Source: Verrucomicrobiota bacterium
GTDB taxonomy: Bacteria > Verrucomicrobiota > Verrucomicrobiia > Chthoniobacterales > UBA10450
NCBI GenBank assembly: GCA_003218375.1
Contig: QHNH01000020.1
Location: 1 to 64,000, forward strand
Direction: 5' to 3'
DNA length: 64,000 nt
The position numbers and the translations under genes were made by a program. The notes beneath the pieces were generated by a model. It ran no database searches. It was not told the DNA's origin and saw only the letters and a program-made list of their open reading frames with translations. This document shows positions 33,717 through 42,219 of this stretch, piece after piece (the first letter of the stretch is position 1; every line of letters begins with the position of its first letter).

Positions 33717-35619
33717 CGAGAAGGGGAATGGAAGTAAAGAGCGCACGCCGCCGCAAGGAGGCGGCGTTTTGCGGAGGCTGAAAGCCAAAGGTGCGGCTCG
33801 CATCGGGCGCGACCGCGGGCCAGAAGGAATTTAAAGCCGCGCACAGCTTCGAATCCTCCGGAAAAGGACTGCCGAGACCGAAGGCAACGTAATTCGATCG
33901 GTCGTTAATCACATACTCGGAAACATCCCAGCCGGGCGCAAAAAAATCGGAGGCTGCGTCCGGGAGGCAACTCGAGACTCCCGCAGAATTCGGATGCTGA
34001 CCAGCCGATGTTCCGCTGCTGGTGAAACCGACGACGGCGGTGGCAGTAAGGTTCGCCTGTTCATTAACGGAAAACGCCCGCCGCGAGGAGTCGAGCGGAT
34101 CCGCAAGCTCGGAGTTGGGCATTGCATTGCTGGCTTGAAGCGATGTCGCTGTGTCGTCCGAGCGGAACCGCCCATCGCTCAACGGCTGGGGGCCACCCTG
34201 CGGGAAAACAATTCCCGGGTTAGACAAGCCTATCGGCCGGCCCTGCGTCTTCTCCAGCCAGGCAATTACCGCGGCCTGTTCCACCTGGGGGAAGTAGTCG
34301 ACCGCGGTCACCAGGGAGAAAGCGGGCAAGATTTCGAGCTTCAAAACAGGACTCGGCTTGAGAGTGATCGCTCCCTCGCAAGTGCTATCAACCAAATGAG
34401 CCGCTTCATAGCCACCAGCGGCGAGTTTCTTGTCGAAACTTGTTTGACCCGCGAGCGGCGGATCGGGAATCTCGTTGAGATTGGTTCGACGCCATTGCCC
34501 TCCCGCCGTTTGGGTAATCTCCAGGCGGATGTTGGCATACTCCGGTGCCGCGCGGCCGTTATCGGTGGAAGAGATTAGCAATGAGGTCCAAAAGCGATTC
34601 CTAGTCAGGCCGGCCGGAACCTTAAACCGTACCGGCTCCCGTTTCCCATTCACGGTCTGGGTGGACACGCGGACCAAGTCATTCGGAACGGGCACCACAA
34701 GGACAGACGAACCGATGGAAGCAAGTGTGATGAGATCCTTGCTCGACTTCGAGGTTCTCACGAAAGGTGGCGCAGATAGATCGAAGCCGGGAAGAGGCGG
34801 CACGCGTCCAGGGTTGTCCGCGCTCCGTTTGTGAATGCGTGCCAGCTTTTCATTCACGTGGAGCCCGGCAAACTTAAATGCGGGCAGGCTAATTGGTCTG
34901 CCGTCCTCCGCGACAAGGCACTCCCCGCCCGCGAACAATTTGTGGACCGGCATGACAAAAGTGAGTTGGGCATCGATGCCCGCGACAGGACGAAAGATCG
35001 CATGGGTTGGCGCCGCCGCACCATACTCGGCGATATAAGCGACATAACGAGCGGGCAAGACGGCAAAGCCGCGACCACCGTCGGCGGGTAGCGGAACGAA
35101 ACTGCGGGTCGGCCCGTCGTATCGCTCGCCCTCGGTACCTACTCGCGCCACGCCTGCGCGTGAGAATGTCAGGTCTGCGTGTTGTCCGTGAGCGGTATGG
35201 GCGCGCGTCCGATACTGGCAGGCAAAGACGGCGATCACCGGATTCCGGAAGGATGAAAGCTTGCGTGGTGCGAGGCTGAAAATATAGTTCTCCACTACCT
35301 CGAGTTCCTCCAGCGTCGGATAATCAACGCTCGTCCGCGCCCCAACCGTCAAGGGATGGACATCCGGGGACGCGAGCGCATGAAAGAGGACGCTACGCGC
35401 CGGAGCGCCCGGCTCGATCCCGCGTCGGGCGCCGGTCGAGAGCTCTTCAAAGCCGGGATGCTGGCGATCGATCCCGGTGAGCTGCCGCTGAAGCTCAGCC
35501 GCAAGTTGAGACTTTGGCTTTGTGATGTCCAAGCCCCCAGCATGTTGCTGTAGAAGTGCGGCCCAACCGCGCGGGGCAAGTCGGGCGAGGATTTGAGCGA
35601 GGTCGTTTAGGAGAGGCAT
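33607..35619 (-). pseudogene. 5' part of a large unrecognised gene, interrupted by a frameshift
   Basis: The first 670 codons of what was probably an 816-residue protein, cut by a TGA that follows a 13-bp duplication. It begins MPLLNDLAQILARLAPRGW, has no signal peptide or transmembrane segment, and contains long beta-rich stretches (RFKVPAGLTRNRFWTSLLISS). C-terminal motifs include VSEYVINDRSNYVAFGLG, FPEDSKLCAALNSFWPAV and LDGELGYHPQHPRV. I do not recognise the family. It precedes an FAD oxidoreductase by ten bases. The lesion may be recent, since both parts remain open and well conserved in composition, or it may be a polymorphic or assembly difference. Confidence 0.62.
33613..33638. repeat. 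Perfect 13-bp tandem duplication causing a frameshift
   Basis: AACGGCCCTTGGT occurs twice in a row (33613-33625 and 33626-33638). Thirteen is not a multiple of three, so the second copy shifts the minus-strand reading frame. Confidence 0.92.
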
Positions 35620-35912
35620 ATTTTGGAGGTGATTGGTTTATTATGACTTCGAACAGACGTGGGTCTTATCGGCGAGCAACTCCGAGGCGAGATTAAGGCG
35701 ACGGGGCGCGGAGACAGGAAGGCCATCAAAGGATCGCCTCCGGGGAGCGGAAATTCATTGTCTCTAGTTAACCCGAGACTTCGGCGGCCCTGCAAGATCA
35801 AAGAAATCACGAACGCGCCCATGCGCGGATTCCTCAGCGTGGAGTGCAAATTCCTGCGGGCTTGCCTCCTGCCTGAGGCCAACCACATGATGCAATCATG
35901 CGTGCATTTTCA
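35620..35912. other. Intergenic stretch between divergent genes
   Basis: This separates the minus-strand large gene and plus-strand ridA-like gene. A strong plus-strand Shine-Dalgarno-like GGAGGTGATT (35625-35634) precedes a 16-codon frame (35643-35693), but the spacing of 13 bases is too long to be convincing. No other structure was seen. Confidence 0.4.
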
Positions 35913-36395
35913 ATGAAACGAGTCCTTAACGTTCTCTCCGTGCTGGTCGTGATCGCGGCCGGGACGGTAGGGATTCCGAAAGGAAGCGCCCAGACTCCCA
36001 CTCCCAAGCCAACCGCCGACGCTCCGCGGCACATCGTGCTTCCCAACCGAAAGGACGCGTTGCCCTACAGCGACGCAGTGCTCGTCGGCAATACTCTCTA
36101 CCTGGCGGGAAAGATCGGCATCGATCCCGAAACAGGCAAACCTCCGGCAGAGCTCGAGAGAGAAATCCACCTCTTGCTCGACGGAATCAAAGCCACCCTG
36201 AAGGAAGCCGGCATGACAATGGACGACCTCGTCTCCGTCCAGGTCTTTTGTCCCGACCTCTCCCTCTACGAAAAGTTCAACGAAATTTACCGCACCTACT
36301 TCATCAAGGATTTCCCCGCCCGCGCCTTCATCGGCTCCGGCCCGCTCCTCCGCGGCGGCCGCTTCGAAGCGCAGGGAATCGCCGTCCGGCGCTAA
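35913..36395 (+). CDS. Exported RidA (YjgF/YER057c/UK114) family protein
   Basis: The product has 160 residues. A signal peptide covers about 1-27 (MKRVLNVLSVLVVIAAGTVGIPKGSA). The RidA domain follows, with PYSDAVLVGNTLYLAGKIGIDPETG, a typical central region, and RAFIGSGPLLRGGRFEAQGIAV. Family enzymes deaminate reactive enamines and imines made by pyridoxal enzymes. Export is unusual for that role, so this copy may serve a different purpose in the periplasm. An alternative ATG at 35898 adds five residues. Confidence 0.88.
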   Translation: MKRVLNVLSVLVVIAAGTVGIPKGSAQTPTPKPTADAPRHIVLPNRKDALPYSDAVLVGNTLYLAGKIGIDPETGKPPAELEREIHLLLDGIKATLKEAGMTMDDLVSVQVFCPDLSLYEKFNEIYRTYFIKDFPARAFIGSGPLLRGGRFEAQGIAVRR

Positions 36396-36411
36396 CGCAG
36401 AGTCGTTAGGC

Positions 36412-36963
36412 TCACTTAGGAGGTTCCAACTTGAGCGTGTTAACGGCTCGAAGCATTTCTTTGAACTCTTCACCGTTCGCGTCGTCGGCAAAAATACTCA
36501 CGACGCCGATCACCTGATCAGACAATTGAAGGATGCCTGAGCCCATCACTTTGTAGTCGTCCGCGGTTGCGCTCTTGCGGGTCGCGGCATCGGTGAGCAC
36601 GCAATACGCGCCGTAACCTTTTTCCAGCGCAAAGTCTCTCAACGTCGCTTTCTTTTCCTTCGACTGCGTAACGAATTGTTTGGTTGCCGCCAAGACTCTG
36701 CTCCTGATGCGCTCACGATTCGGCGGGCCTTCGTCAACATATGCAAAAGTTAAGAGGCATTTTGCGTGGGCATCGTTCACCGGCTTGATCGCTAACGCGT
36801 AGCCTATGGCGCTCCCATCAGGCTTGACGGCGGGTGATCCGTTAACCGTCCATCTAGAAGGAAGCACTAATGAAAGCTTCCCATGGCCATTCAAATCAAA
36901 TTCGGCCGCCTGGACAGAGGCAAGGAAAAGGCAGAGAAACAAAATGGTCGAGATCAGTTTCAT
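36412..36963 (-). CDS. Secreted protein of unknown function
   Basis: The product has 183 residues. A signal peptide covers about 1-19 (MKLISTILFLCLFLASVQA). The mature protein begins AEFDLNGHGKLSLVLPSRWTV and is a mixed alpha/beta fold ending in VNTLKLEPPK. This resembles small periplasmic proteins that lack an assigned family. The gene faces the ridA-like gene tail to tail, with 16 bases between stops. No motif supports a function. Confidence 0.65.
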   Translation of the reverse strand: MKLISTILFLCLFLASVQAAEFDLNGHGKLSLVLPSRWTVNGSPAVKPDGSAIGYALAIKPVNDAHAKCLLTFAYVDEGPPNRERIRSRVLAATKQFVTQSKEKKATLRDFALEKGYGAYCVLTDAATRKSATADDYKVMGSGILQLSDQVIGVVSIFADDANGEEFKEMLRAVNTLKLEPPK

Positions 36964-37059
36964 GCTCGAGACCTCGGCGCGTTACAATCGTGTGGCGCGC
37001 CAGACAAAGCCATCAGCCGAGATTCGGGGGAAACGGCGTCTCTACGCACGCGCATACTC

Positions 37060-37245
37060 TCAGTCGAGATCTAGGTTTCGTTTAGCTTCTTCCCAAGGAA
37101 TCAACGGTTTGTCGCCGTTCTCGGCGATTGCCTTTTCCAGGTCGTGCAAATCCTCCAGGTCTTCGACTCGTTCGCGAAGCGCCCGCAGTTCGCGATAGAC
37201 AAGTTCCAAGGTCAGAGATTCGGGTGGCTGAGTGCTGCTACTCAT
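37060..37245 (-). CDS. Antitoxin of a RelE/ParE-type pair
   Basis: This is a 61-residue acidic protein with a helical, heptad-like middle (LVYRELRALRERVEDLEDLHDLEKAIAE) and a C-terminal PWEEAKRNLDLD. That is the shape of small antitoxins that wrap around a RelE-fold toxin. Its ATG lies inside the last codons of the toxin gene (TATGAGTAG), an eight-base overlap, so the two are translationally coupled. The order, toxin first, is the reverse of classic relBE. The DNA-binding half usual in RelB is short or missing, so autoregulation may be weak. Confidence 0.75.
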   Translation of the reverse strand: MSSSTQPPESLTLELVYRELRALRERVEDLEDLHDLEKAIAENGDKPLIPWEEAKRNLDLD

Positions 37246-37486
37246 AAGCTTCCTTGCGGTCTTTCACAGCGTAAATGGCAATCAGGTTACGCTCCAGCGT
37301 AAACAGCACCCGGTATCTGCCCACACGCAACCGATATCGATTACTTTTCCCTTCAAGTTTTCTTACGTCTCCACGGAGGTCGTCGCGCATGACTTCGATC
37401 CGCTGGCCAATTTGACGACGGACAATCTCTTCCAGATCGCGCAGTTGCGTTCTCGCTTTTTCACTAATGAAGAGTTCGTACTGCAT
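37238..37486 (-). CDS. RelE/ParE-family toxin
   Basis: The product has 82 residues and the RelE/ParE fold signature: MQYELFISEKARTQLRDLE at the N-terminus, then VRKLEGKSNRYRLRVGRYRVLFTLERNLIAIYAVKDRKEAYE. The Arg-rich central strands and the final R-x-x-A-Y match mRNA-cleaving RelE-type toxins. The frame extends to 37567, but the ATG at 37486 fits the fold. It is followed by its antitoxin with an eight-base overlap. Confidence 0.88.
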   Translation of the reverse strand: MQYELFISEKARTQLRDLEEIVRRQIGQRIEVMRDDLRGDVRKLEGKSNRYRLRVGRYRVLFTLERNLIAIYAVKDRKEAYE

Positions 37487-37661
37487 CGTTCGCTTCAGGG
37501 TTTCCCTGCGGTCTGGAATTGATGTTTGGTATGCTAGGGCGACTTCTTTAGCGCGACAAACTTCCAAGCGGGACCACGAACCTTCTCCTCCATCTGTTTG
37601 CGATTGGGGCGTGCGAATCTAGAATCCGGTGCGCGGCTGCGTGCAGCGACGCGTTCCGAAA

Positions 37662-39083
37662 ATGCCCGACGAAAAATCTCACGCGCCGCAGCCGGCTTAT
37701 GAAGCCGCGCGCGCCGAACGCGCGACAACGGCAGAGGGAACAGTCGAGCGCGCCGAGCGGAGGCACGACCCGTACGCGGCGTTTCGGTTTTCCGCGTTCC
37801 GCTTCTACACCGCGGGCAACCTGATCTCGGTGGTTGGCCGCCTGATGTTCGTTGTGGCGGTCGAATGGGAAATGTATGGGCGCACCCATTCGGCGACGGC
37901 GCTGGGATTAGTGGGCCTGGTGATCGCGTTGCCGGTGGTGTTGCTCTCGTTGCCGGCGGGTCACGTCGCGGATCGGTTCCCGCGTAAACGCATCGTGCTC
38001 GTCACCCAGGCGCTGAGCGCGATTTGCTCGCTCGCGCTGGCGTTTGTCTCGTGGCGGCACCTGTCGATTCCGGACTGGGCGTTTCTGCGGACCGGCAATC
38101 GTTTTCTGTTTTCCATCGCCACAATTTTCGAACGCCACACCTCTTACTTCCATTTTGACGATCTCTCGATTCCGCTGATTTATCTGATCCTGTTCATCTC
38201 CGCGACGGGCCGCACTTTTGGTTGGGCGGCACGCAGCTCCTACTTTCCTCAGCTCGTCCCGCGCGATGTTTTCGCGAACGCCGTTACCTGGAACAGCAGC
38301 GTCTTTCAAATCGGTTCCGTCGTCGGGCCGGCGCTCGGCGGATTGCTCATCGTCCGCGCCGGGTTTCCGTTTATTTATGCGATCGACGCCGCCTGCGCGT
38401 TTTCGTTTTTCCTGCTCGTGCTCCCGATCCGGAGCAGCGAGCGCGGCAGCAGCACCGAAAGAAATGCGTGGCGCAGCCTGATGGAAGGATTGCGTTTCAT
38501 TCGCACCAAACAAGTGGTCCTCGCCACGATCACGCTCGACATGTTCGCCGTCTTTCTCGGCGGCGCGACCGCGCTGCTGCCGGTTTTTGCCGATCAGATC
38601 CTGCATTGCGGGCCGATCGGGCTGGGCTGGATGCGCGCGGCGCCCGGGATCGGCGCGTTCATCATGGCGATCCTCATCGCTTACCTGCCGCCGATGAAAA
38701 AAGCCGGCAAAGCATTGCTCTGGTGCGTGACCGGTTTTGGAGCCGCGACGATCGTCTTCGGTTTGTCGCACTATCTCTGGCTCTCGCTCATCATGCTCTT
38801 CATGACCGGCGTGTTCGACAGCGTGAGCGTGGTGATTCGCCACACGCTCCTCCAACTCGTCACGCCCGATGCGATGCGCGGCCGGATTTCCGCCGTGAAC
38901 AACATCTTCATCGGGACTTCGAACGAGCTGGGTGCGCTGGAGTCTGGATTAACGGCGGCGTTGTTTGGTCCCCTGATTTCCGTGGTGGCCGGCGGGGTGG
39001 GGACGATCCTGATGGTCCTCGGCGTTTCCTGGATCTGGCCCGAGACGCGGAAGATTGGCGCGCTGGATAAAAACTTGCGGTAG
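37662..39083 (+). CDS. Major facilitator superfamily exporter (MFS_3 type)
   Basis: The product is a 473-residue inner-membrane transporter. A polar N-terminal tail of about 45 residues precedes roughly twelve hydrophobic helices. The loop motif AGHVADRFPRKRIVLVTQ after helix 2 is the MFS A-motif. Other family features are SSVFQIGSVVGPALGGLL (helix 5 region) and PDAMRGRISAVNNIFIGTSNELGALESG, typical of EntS/MFS_3 exporters. Substrates of such carriers are siderophores or drugs; none can be assigned here. A palindromic element follows directly after the stop. Confidence 0.9.
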   Translation: MPDEKSHAPQPAYEAARAERATTAEGTVERAERRHDPYAAFRFSAFRFYTAGNLISVVGRLMFVVAVEWEMYGRTHSATALGLVGLVIALPVVLLSLPAGHVADRFPRKRIVLVTQALSAICSLALAFVSWRHLSIPDWAFLRTGNRFLFSIATIFERHTSYFHFDDLSIPLIYLILFISATGRTFGWAARSSYFPQLVPRDVFANAVTWNSSVFQIGSVVGPALGGLLIVRAGFPFIYAIDAACAFSFFLLVLPIRSSERGSSTERNAWRSLMEGLRFIRTKQVVLATITLDMFAVFLGGATALLPVFADQILHCGPIGLGWMRAAPGIGAFIMAILIAYLPPMKKAGKALLWCVTGFGAATIVFGLSHYLWLSLIMLFMTGVFDSVSVVIRHTLLQLVTPDAMRGRISAVNNIFIGTSNELGALESGLTAALFGPLISVVAGGVGTILMVLGVSWIWPETRKIGALDKNLR

Positions 39084-39088
39084 CTGCC

Positions 39089-39190
39089 GGAACATAGACT
39101 TCCAGTCTGTGTGCCCAGCGGGTTTTCAAACCGGCTGAAGAGCAGCGGACAAAATGTCCGCTGGGCGCACAGGCAAGATGCCTATGTTCC
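39089..39190. repeat. Inverted repeat family E (GGAACATAG), copy 1
   Basis: GGAACATAGACTTCCAG.. on the left and ..AAGATGCCTATGTTCC on the right are outer arms. CCAGCGG and CCGCTGG form inner arms around GGACAAAATGTCC. A close relative lies at 59961-60072. Both sit immediately after a gene's stop codon. Confidence 0.82.
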
Positions 39191-39212
39191 GACTTTGCGG
39201 TACAGTGTGTTC

Positions 39213-40007
39213 ATGAAAATTGCCGCCGTCCAGTTGGCTTGCACGCTCGGTGAAGTCCAGGCGAACCTGAACAAGATCCGCGATTTCTGCGGGCGCGCGA
39301 AACAGGAGGGCGTGGATCTTATCGTGTTTCCCGAGGCGGCCGACACGGGCTACTCAATGCCGGTCATCCGCGAGCAGGCAAAGCCGTGGACGGAAGGCGC
39401 GGTGCCTGCGCTGCAAGAGATGGCGAAAGAGTTTGCTCTCACGATCGTGAGCGGAGTATCGGAACGCGCCGGCGATTGCATTTACAATTCGCAAGTTTTT
39501 ATCGATCCGCTCGGCGAGATCGCGGCGAGCTATCGGAAGACGCATCTCTTCGTCCTTCCGCCTAACGACGAAAGCACCTGCTACGCGCCGGGCGACAAGT
39601 TTGTGAGCGTGGCTGCCGGCGGATTTCGTTTCGGCCTCAGCATCTGTTACGACCTTCGGTTTCCCGAGGTCTGCCGAACGCTCGCCCTGGAGCACGGCGC
39701 CAACGTCATGCTGGTTTCCTCTGCCTGGCCGCTTCCGCGCGCCGCGCATTTGCGCGCCCTGGCCGTGGCCCGCGCCATCGAAAACCAGAGTTACCTGGTC
39801 CTCGCAAATCGCGTCGGTGTCGATGCCGGAGTAGTCTGCTGCGGCACCTCGGCGATTATCGATCCCTCTGGTGTCATCATCGCGTCAGCTTCCGATGACC
39901 GGGAAGAAATGATCGTCGCCGACGTTTCCGAAGAAGTCGTTAGGTCGGTTCGCGAACGGATGGGCGTTTTCGAGCATCGGCGAACAGACCTGTATGGCCG
40001 GCAATAG
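39213..40007 (+). CDS. Carbon-nitrogen hydrolase (nitrilase superfamily)
   Basis: The product is 264 residues. The catalytic triad is visible as E41 (VFPEA), K109 (SYRKTHLF) and C145 (LSICYDLRFPE). The fold-wide features ENQSYLVLANRVG and a closing HRRTDLY are present. Such enzymes hydrolyse amides, for example omega-amides, N-carbamoyl compounds or deaminated glutathione. The close match to the C-Y-D-L-R-F-P signature favours an amidase of the Nit1/omega-amidase kind, but the substrate is open. The upstream frame to 39111 lies within the palindromic repeat, so the ATG at 39213 is used. Confidence 0.9.
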   Translation: MKIAAVQLACTLGEVQANLNKIRDFCGRAKQEGVDLIVFPEAADTGYSMPVIREQAKPWTEGAVPALQEMAKEFALTIVSGVSERAGDCIYNSQVFIDPLGEIAASYRKTHLFVLPPNDESTCYAPGDKFVSVAAGGFRFGLSICYDLRFPEVCRTLALEHGANVMLVSSAWPLPRAAHLRALAVARAIENQSYLVLANRVGVDAGVVCCGTSAIIDPSGVIIASASDDREEMIVADVSEEVVRSVRERMGVFEHRRTDLYGRQ

Positions 40008-40015
40008 CGGCCAAG

Positions 40016-40146
40016 AAAAAGCTCCAAGCACCAACATCCAAGCTCCAGAGAAATTCCAAATTCCAAGCTCGCAAATTACTTTCTGCGAGGCTGATTCTGC
40101 TTGGTGCTTGTTGTTTGGTGCTTCTCTGGATGTTGGAGCTTCTTTC
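40016..40146. repeat. Inverted repeat family D (AGCTCCAAGCACCAA), copy 2
   Basis: The left arm AAAGCTCCAAGCACCAACAT.. and right arm ..GGATGTTGGAGCTTCTTT are inverted copies. It lies between two convergent genes. Confidence 0.8.
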
Positions 40147-40176
40147 AGCCCACGCAACGACGAATTCTAAAACGCC

Positions 40177-41115
40177 TTAGAACGCCGCATGCAACGCCAA
40201 CATCCCATACGGCGCGCCGCCGTCCTGGTGATAGCGAACCTGGGTACGATGGAAATCGAAGTTTCGGAACGGAATCATGCCGCCTTCCAGCGATAGCTTC
40301 ATCGCGGTGGTCAGCTTCCAGTCGAGGCCGGCGCCGACCCGCACCTCTTCGAAAGTGATCGCCGCATGGTTCAGGGCTGGGTTGCCGCGCAACGTGCCGA
40401 AGTTTTTCTCCACCCGATAGCTCGTCGCCCGGATATCCGCGCCGGCATAAAACAGCATGGAGCTATTGGGCTCGTATTCGAGCCGCGGCGTCGGCGCGAC
40501 CGCGTTCAAGGTCCATTGCGAGGCGAACTTCCACCGGACACCGCCGCCCGGTAGCACCGGATATTTGCGCAACGCGTCAAAGCCCAGCCCAAACACGACC
40601 TGAAAATTCGAGCTGAAAATGTAGGTGCCGCCCAGGATCACCGGCACGTTGAAAGTGTCCTGCCCGAAGTCGTCGAAGTCGGTGCCGTAGAAGCCGGGGT
40701 CCGCTTCGAATCGGATCAGGAACGAATCGGAAAATTCCGTGTCGAGGCCGATGACGAGCGCGGTAGAATGCAGATCGTTCGGGATCGGCGCGGTGCTTGA
40801 GTAGCCAAAGGAGTAGCGTTCCGTTTGCACACCGAGGCGCAAAACGCCGATCTTCGTCGTCGGCGTCAGGATGAAATGGATCCGGGTGTCGCTCTCGTGA
40901 AAATTGCGCACGCTCAGGCTGCCGCGCTGGACGTCCCCGTTGCCGGCGTAGGTTTGTTCCGCGTGAAATTCAAACGAGAACGGCGCTTCCGATTCCACCA
41001 GTGCCACGTCCTTCGACTCTTTCGACGACGTGGAATACGTCTCGACCTGGACGGCAAATGCTCTGCCTGCGGCCAGGGCAAGGCACAAAACGACAGTGGT
41101 GGCGGCAATTCTCAT
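40177..41115 (-). CDS. Outer-membrane beta-barrel protein (DUF6268-like), paralog 1
   Basis: The product is 312 residues. A signal peptide covers about 1-21 (MRIAATTVVLCLALAAGRAFA). The rest is strands with a girdle pattern (FLIRFEADPGFYGTDF, FQVVFGLGFDALRKYPVLPGGGVRW), ending in ..MLALHAAF with a terminal Phe, the barrel signal. It shares layout and motifs with the protein at 52252-53157 (ADPGFY / LDPGAYY; PGGGVRW / PGGGIIW), so the two are paralogs. The likely role is an outer-membrane pore or scaffold. No ligand can be named. Confidence 0.75.
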   Translation of the reverse strand: MRIAATTVVLCLALAAGRAFAVQVETYSTSSKESKDVALVESEAPFSFEFHAEQTYAGNGDVQRGSLSVRNFHESDTRIHFILTPTTKIGVLRLGVQTERYSFGYSSTAPIPNDLHSTALVIGLDTEFSDSFLIRFEADPGFYGTDFDDFGQDTFNVPVILGGTYIFSSNFQVVFGLGFDALRKYPVLPGGGVRWKFASQWTLNAVAPTPRLEYEPNSSMLFYAGADIRATSYRVEKNFGTLRGNPALNHAAITFEEVRVGAGLDWKLTTAMKLSLEGGMIPFRNFDFHRTQVRYHQDGGAPYGMLALHAAF

Positions 41116-41147
41116 CGGAACGGAAAATGCGTGTCCGGCTAGATTGC

Positions 41148-42110
41148 CTAGCGGACTGCCCCCGTGTCACGCCGAAATAACGTGCTGGCCTTGGAAATAT
41201 CGCGCATCAGAACGGACTCCGACGCCGTCCGCTCGATCCCGTGGAGCGACGCGACCGATGCCGACGAGATGAAATCGCCCCGCCAAACGAGCGTGGCCGG
41301 CCGCCCGCCCACGTCCACCGGCCACATTTGGTAAAGCGTGAGGCCGGCATAATAGCCGCCACTCGCGTAGTATAGGGCATCGGCGGCCTGGAAGGTTCCG
41401 TTCGCCCCGGAACGGCGGAAGGAAGCGCCGAGCGTGAGAACGCCCTGTTCGTCAGCCGTCAGCAATTCCCAAAATCCCTCGCCTTTGCCGTCGAGCACGC
41501 CGGAGAACTTTCCTCGAATTTTATCGTTGGCCCGCAGCAACGCGTTGAGTTCCTCGGAGGGCCGGACGTTCTGGCCGGTGTGGTCGTAAGGAGGTTGCGA
41601 CGAGCGTCCGGCGCGGGCCCGCGCGCTGAGGAGATCGGCCCAGGCAGCCGCGATCGGACCGGCCATCGTGCTGCCGCTCAGGTTGGCAAAGCGTTTTTCC
41701 TCCTCTTTGCTGATCTGAAGATCCGGCGAAAGCTTTTGGGTGGCACTCACGAGCGAGCGGACCGCGCCATTGTCAGGCGCGCTCGCCAGTCGCGAAAAAT
41801 TCGCAGCCGAAGGCGAGGAGGGGAGATCGGAGTGGATCAGCACCTTGAGTTCGGAATGGCGCGCCGGGTTCCATTGCCGGAGGGCTTCGCTGACCCGCGC
41901 GGGAACACCGGCCACGACGAAACAGGTTTGGGCGGAAATGAAATGGCCACCCATCGCGGGTCCGTGAGCTGCCTTGGGCTCGCCTTTCGCGAGATCAGCG
42001 ACGTTGATGTTGTTGAAAACGGAAAAGCTGGCCATTTCCGCGGCGGGATCGGCGGCGACCGCCTTTGAAATCAGGAAGGCGACAAGAGCGAGGAGAGAGA
42101 TAATCCGCAT
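41148..42110 (-). CDS. Secreted protein of unknown function
   Basis: The product is 320 residues. A signal peptide covers about 1-20 (MRIISLLALVAFLISKAVA). The mature part begins ADPAAEMASFSVFNNINVADLAKG and includes MGGHFISAQTCFVVAGVPARVSEALRQW and GASFRRSGANGTFQAADALYYASGGYYAGLTLYQMW. I recognise no family, though the pattern recurs as a soluble periplasmic domain with several aromatic turns. The frame is open back to 42419 inside the divergent ABC gene, so the ATG at 42110 before the signal peptide is preferred. It is divergent from the ABC exporter pair. Confidence 0.65.
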   Translation of the reverse strand: MRIISLLALVAFLISKAVAADPAAEMASFSVFNNINVADLAKGEPKAAHGPAMGGHFISAQTCFVVAGVPARVSEALRQWNPARHSELKVLIHSDLPSSPSAANFSRLASAPDNGAVRSLVSATQKLSPDLQISKEEEKRFANLSGSTMAGPIAAAWADLLSARARAGRSSQPPYDHTGQNVRPSEELNALLRANDKIRGKFSGVLDGKGEGFWELLTADEQGVLTLGASFRRSGANGTFQAADALYYASGGYYAGLTLYQMWPVDVGGRPATLVWRGDFISSASVASLHGIERTASESVLMRDISKASTLFRRDTGAVR

Positions 42111-42219
42111 GAATTTTTGGACGGCGTGGAATGACTTTGCTTCACCAGTTTTCTTTTCCATTTTGAAATGTCTATTGGTTAGGCGCTCGACACAAGCGCC
42201 TCTACATTTGATTCTGTCC

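Noticed and set aside
35643..35693. A 16-codon plus-strand frame behind a perfect GGAGGTGATT
   Set aside because: The spacing of about 13 bases is too long and the Arg-rich peptide matches nothing; kept only as a note in the intergenic entry.
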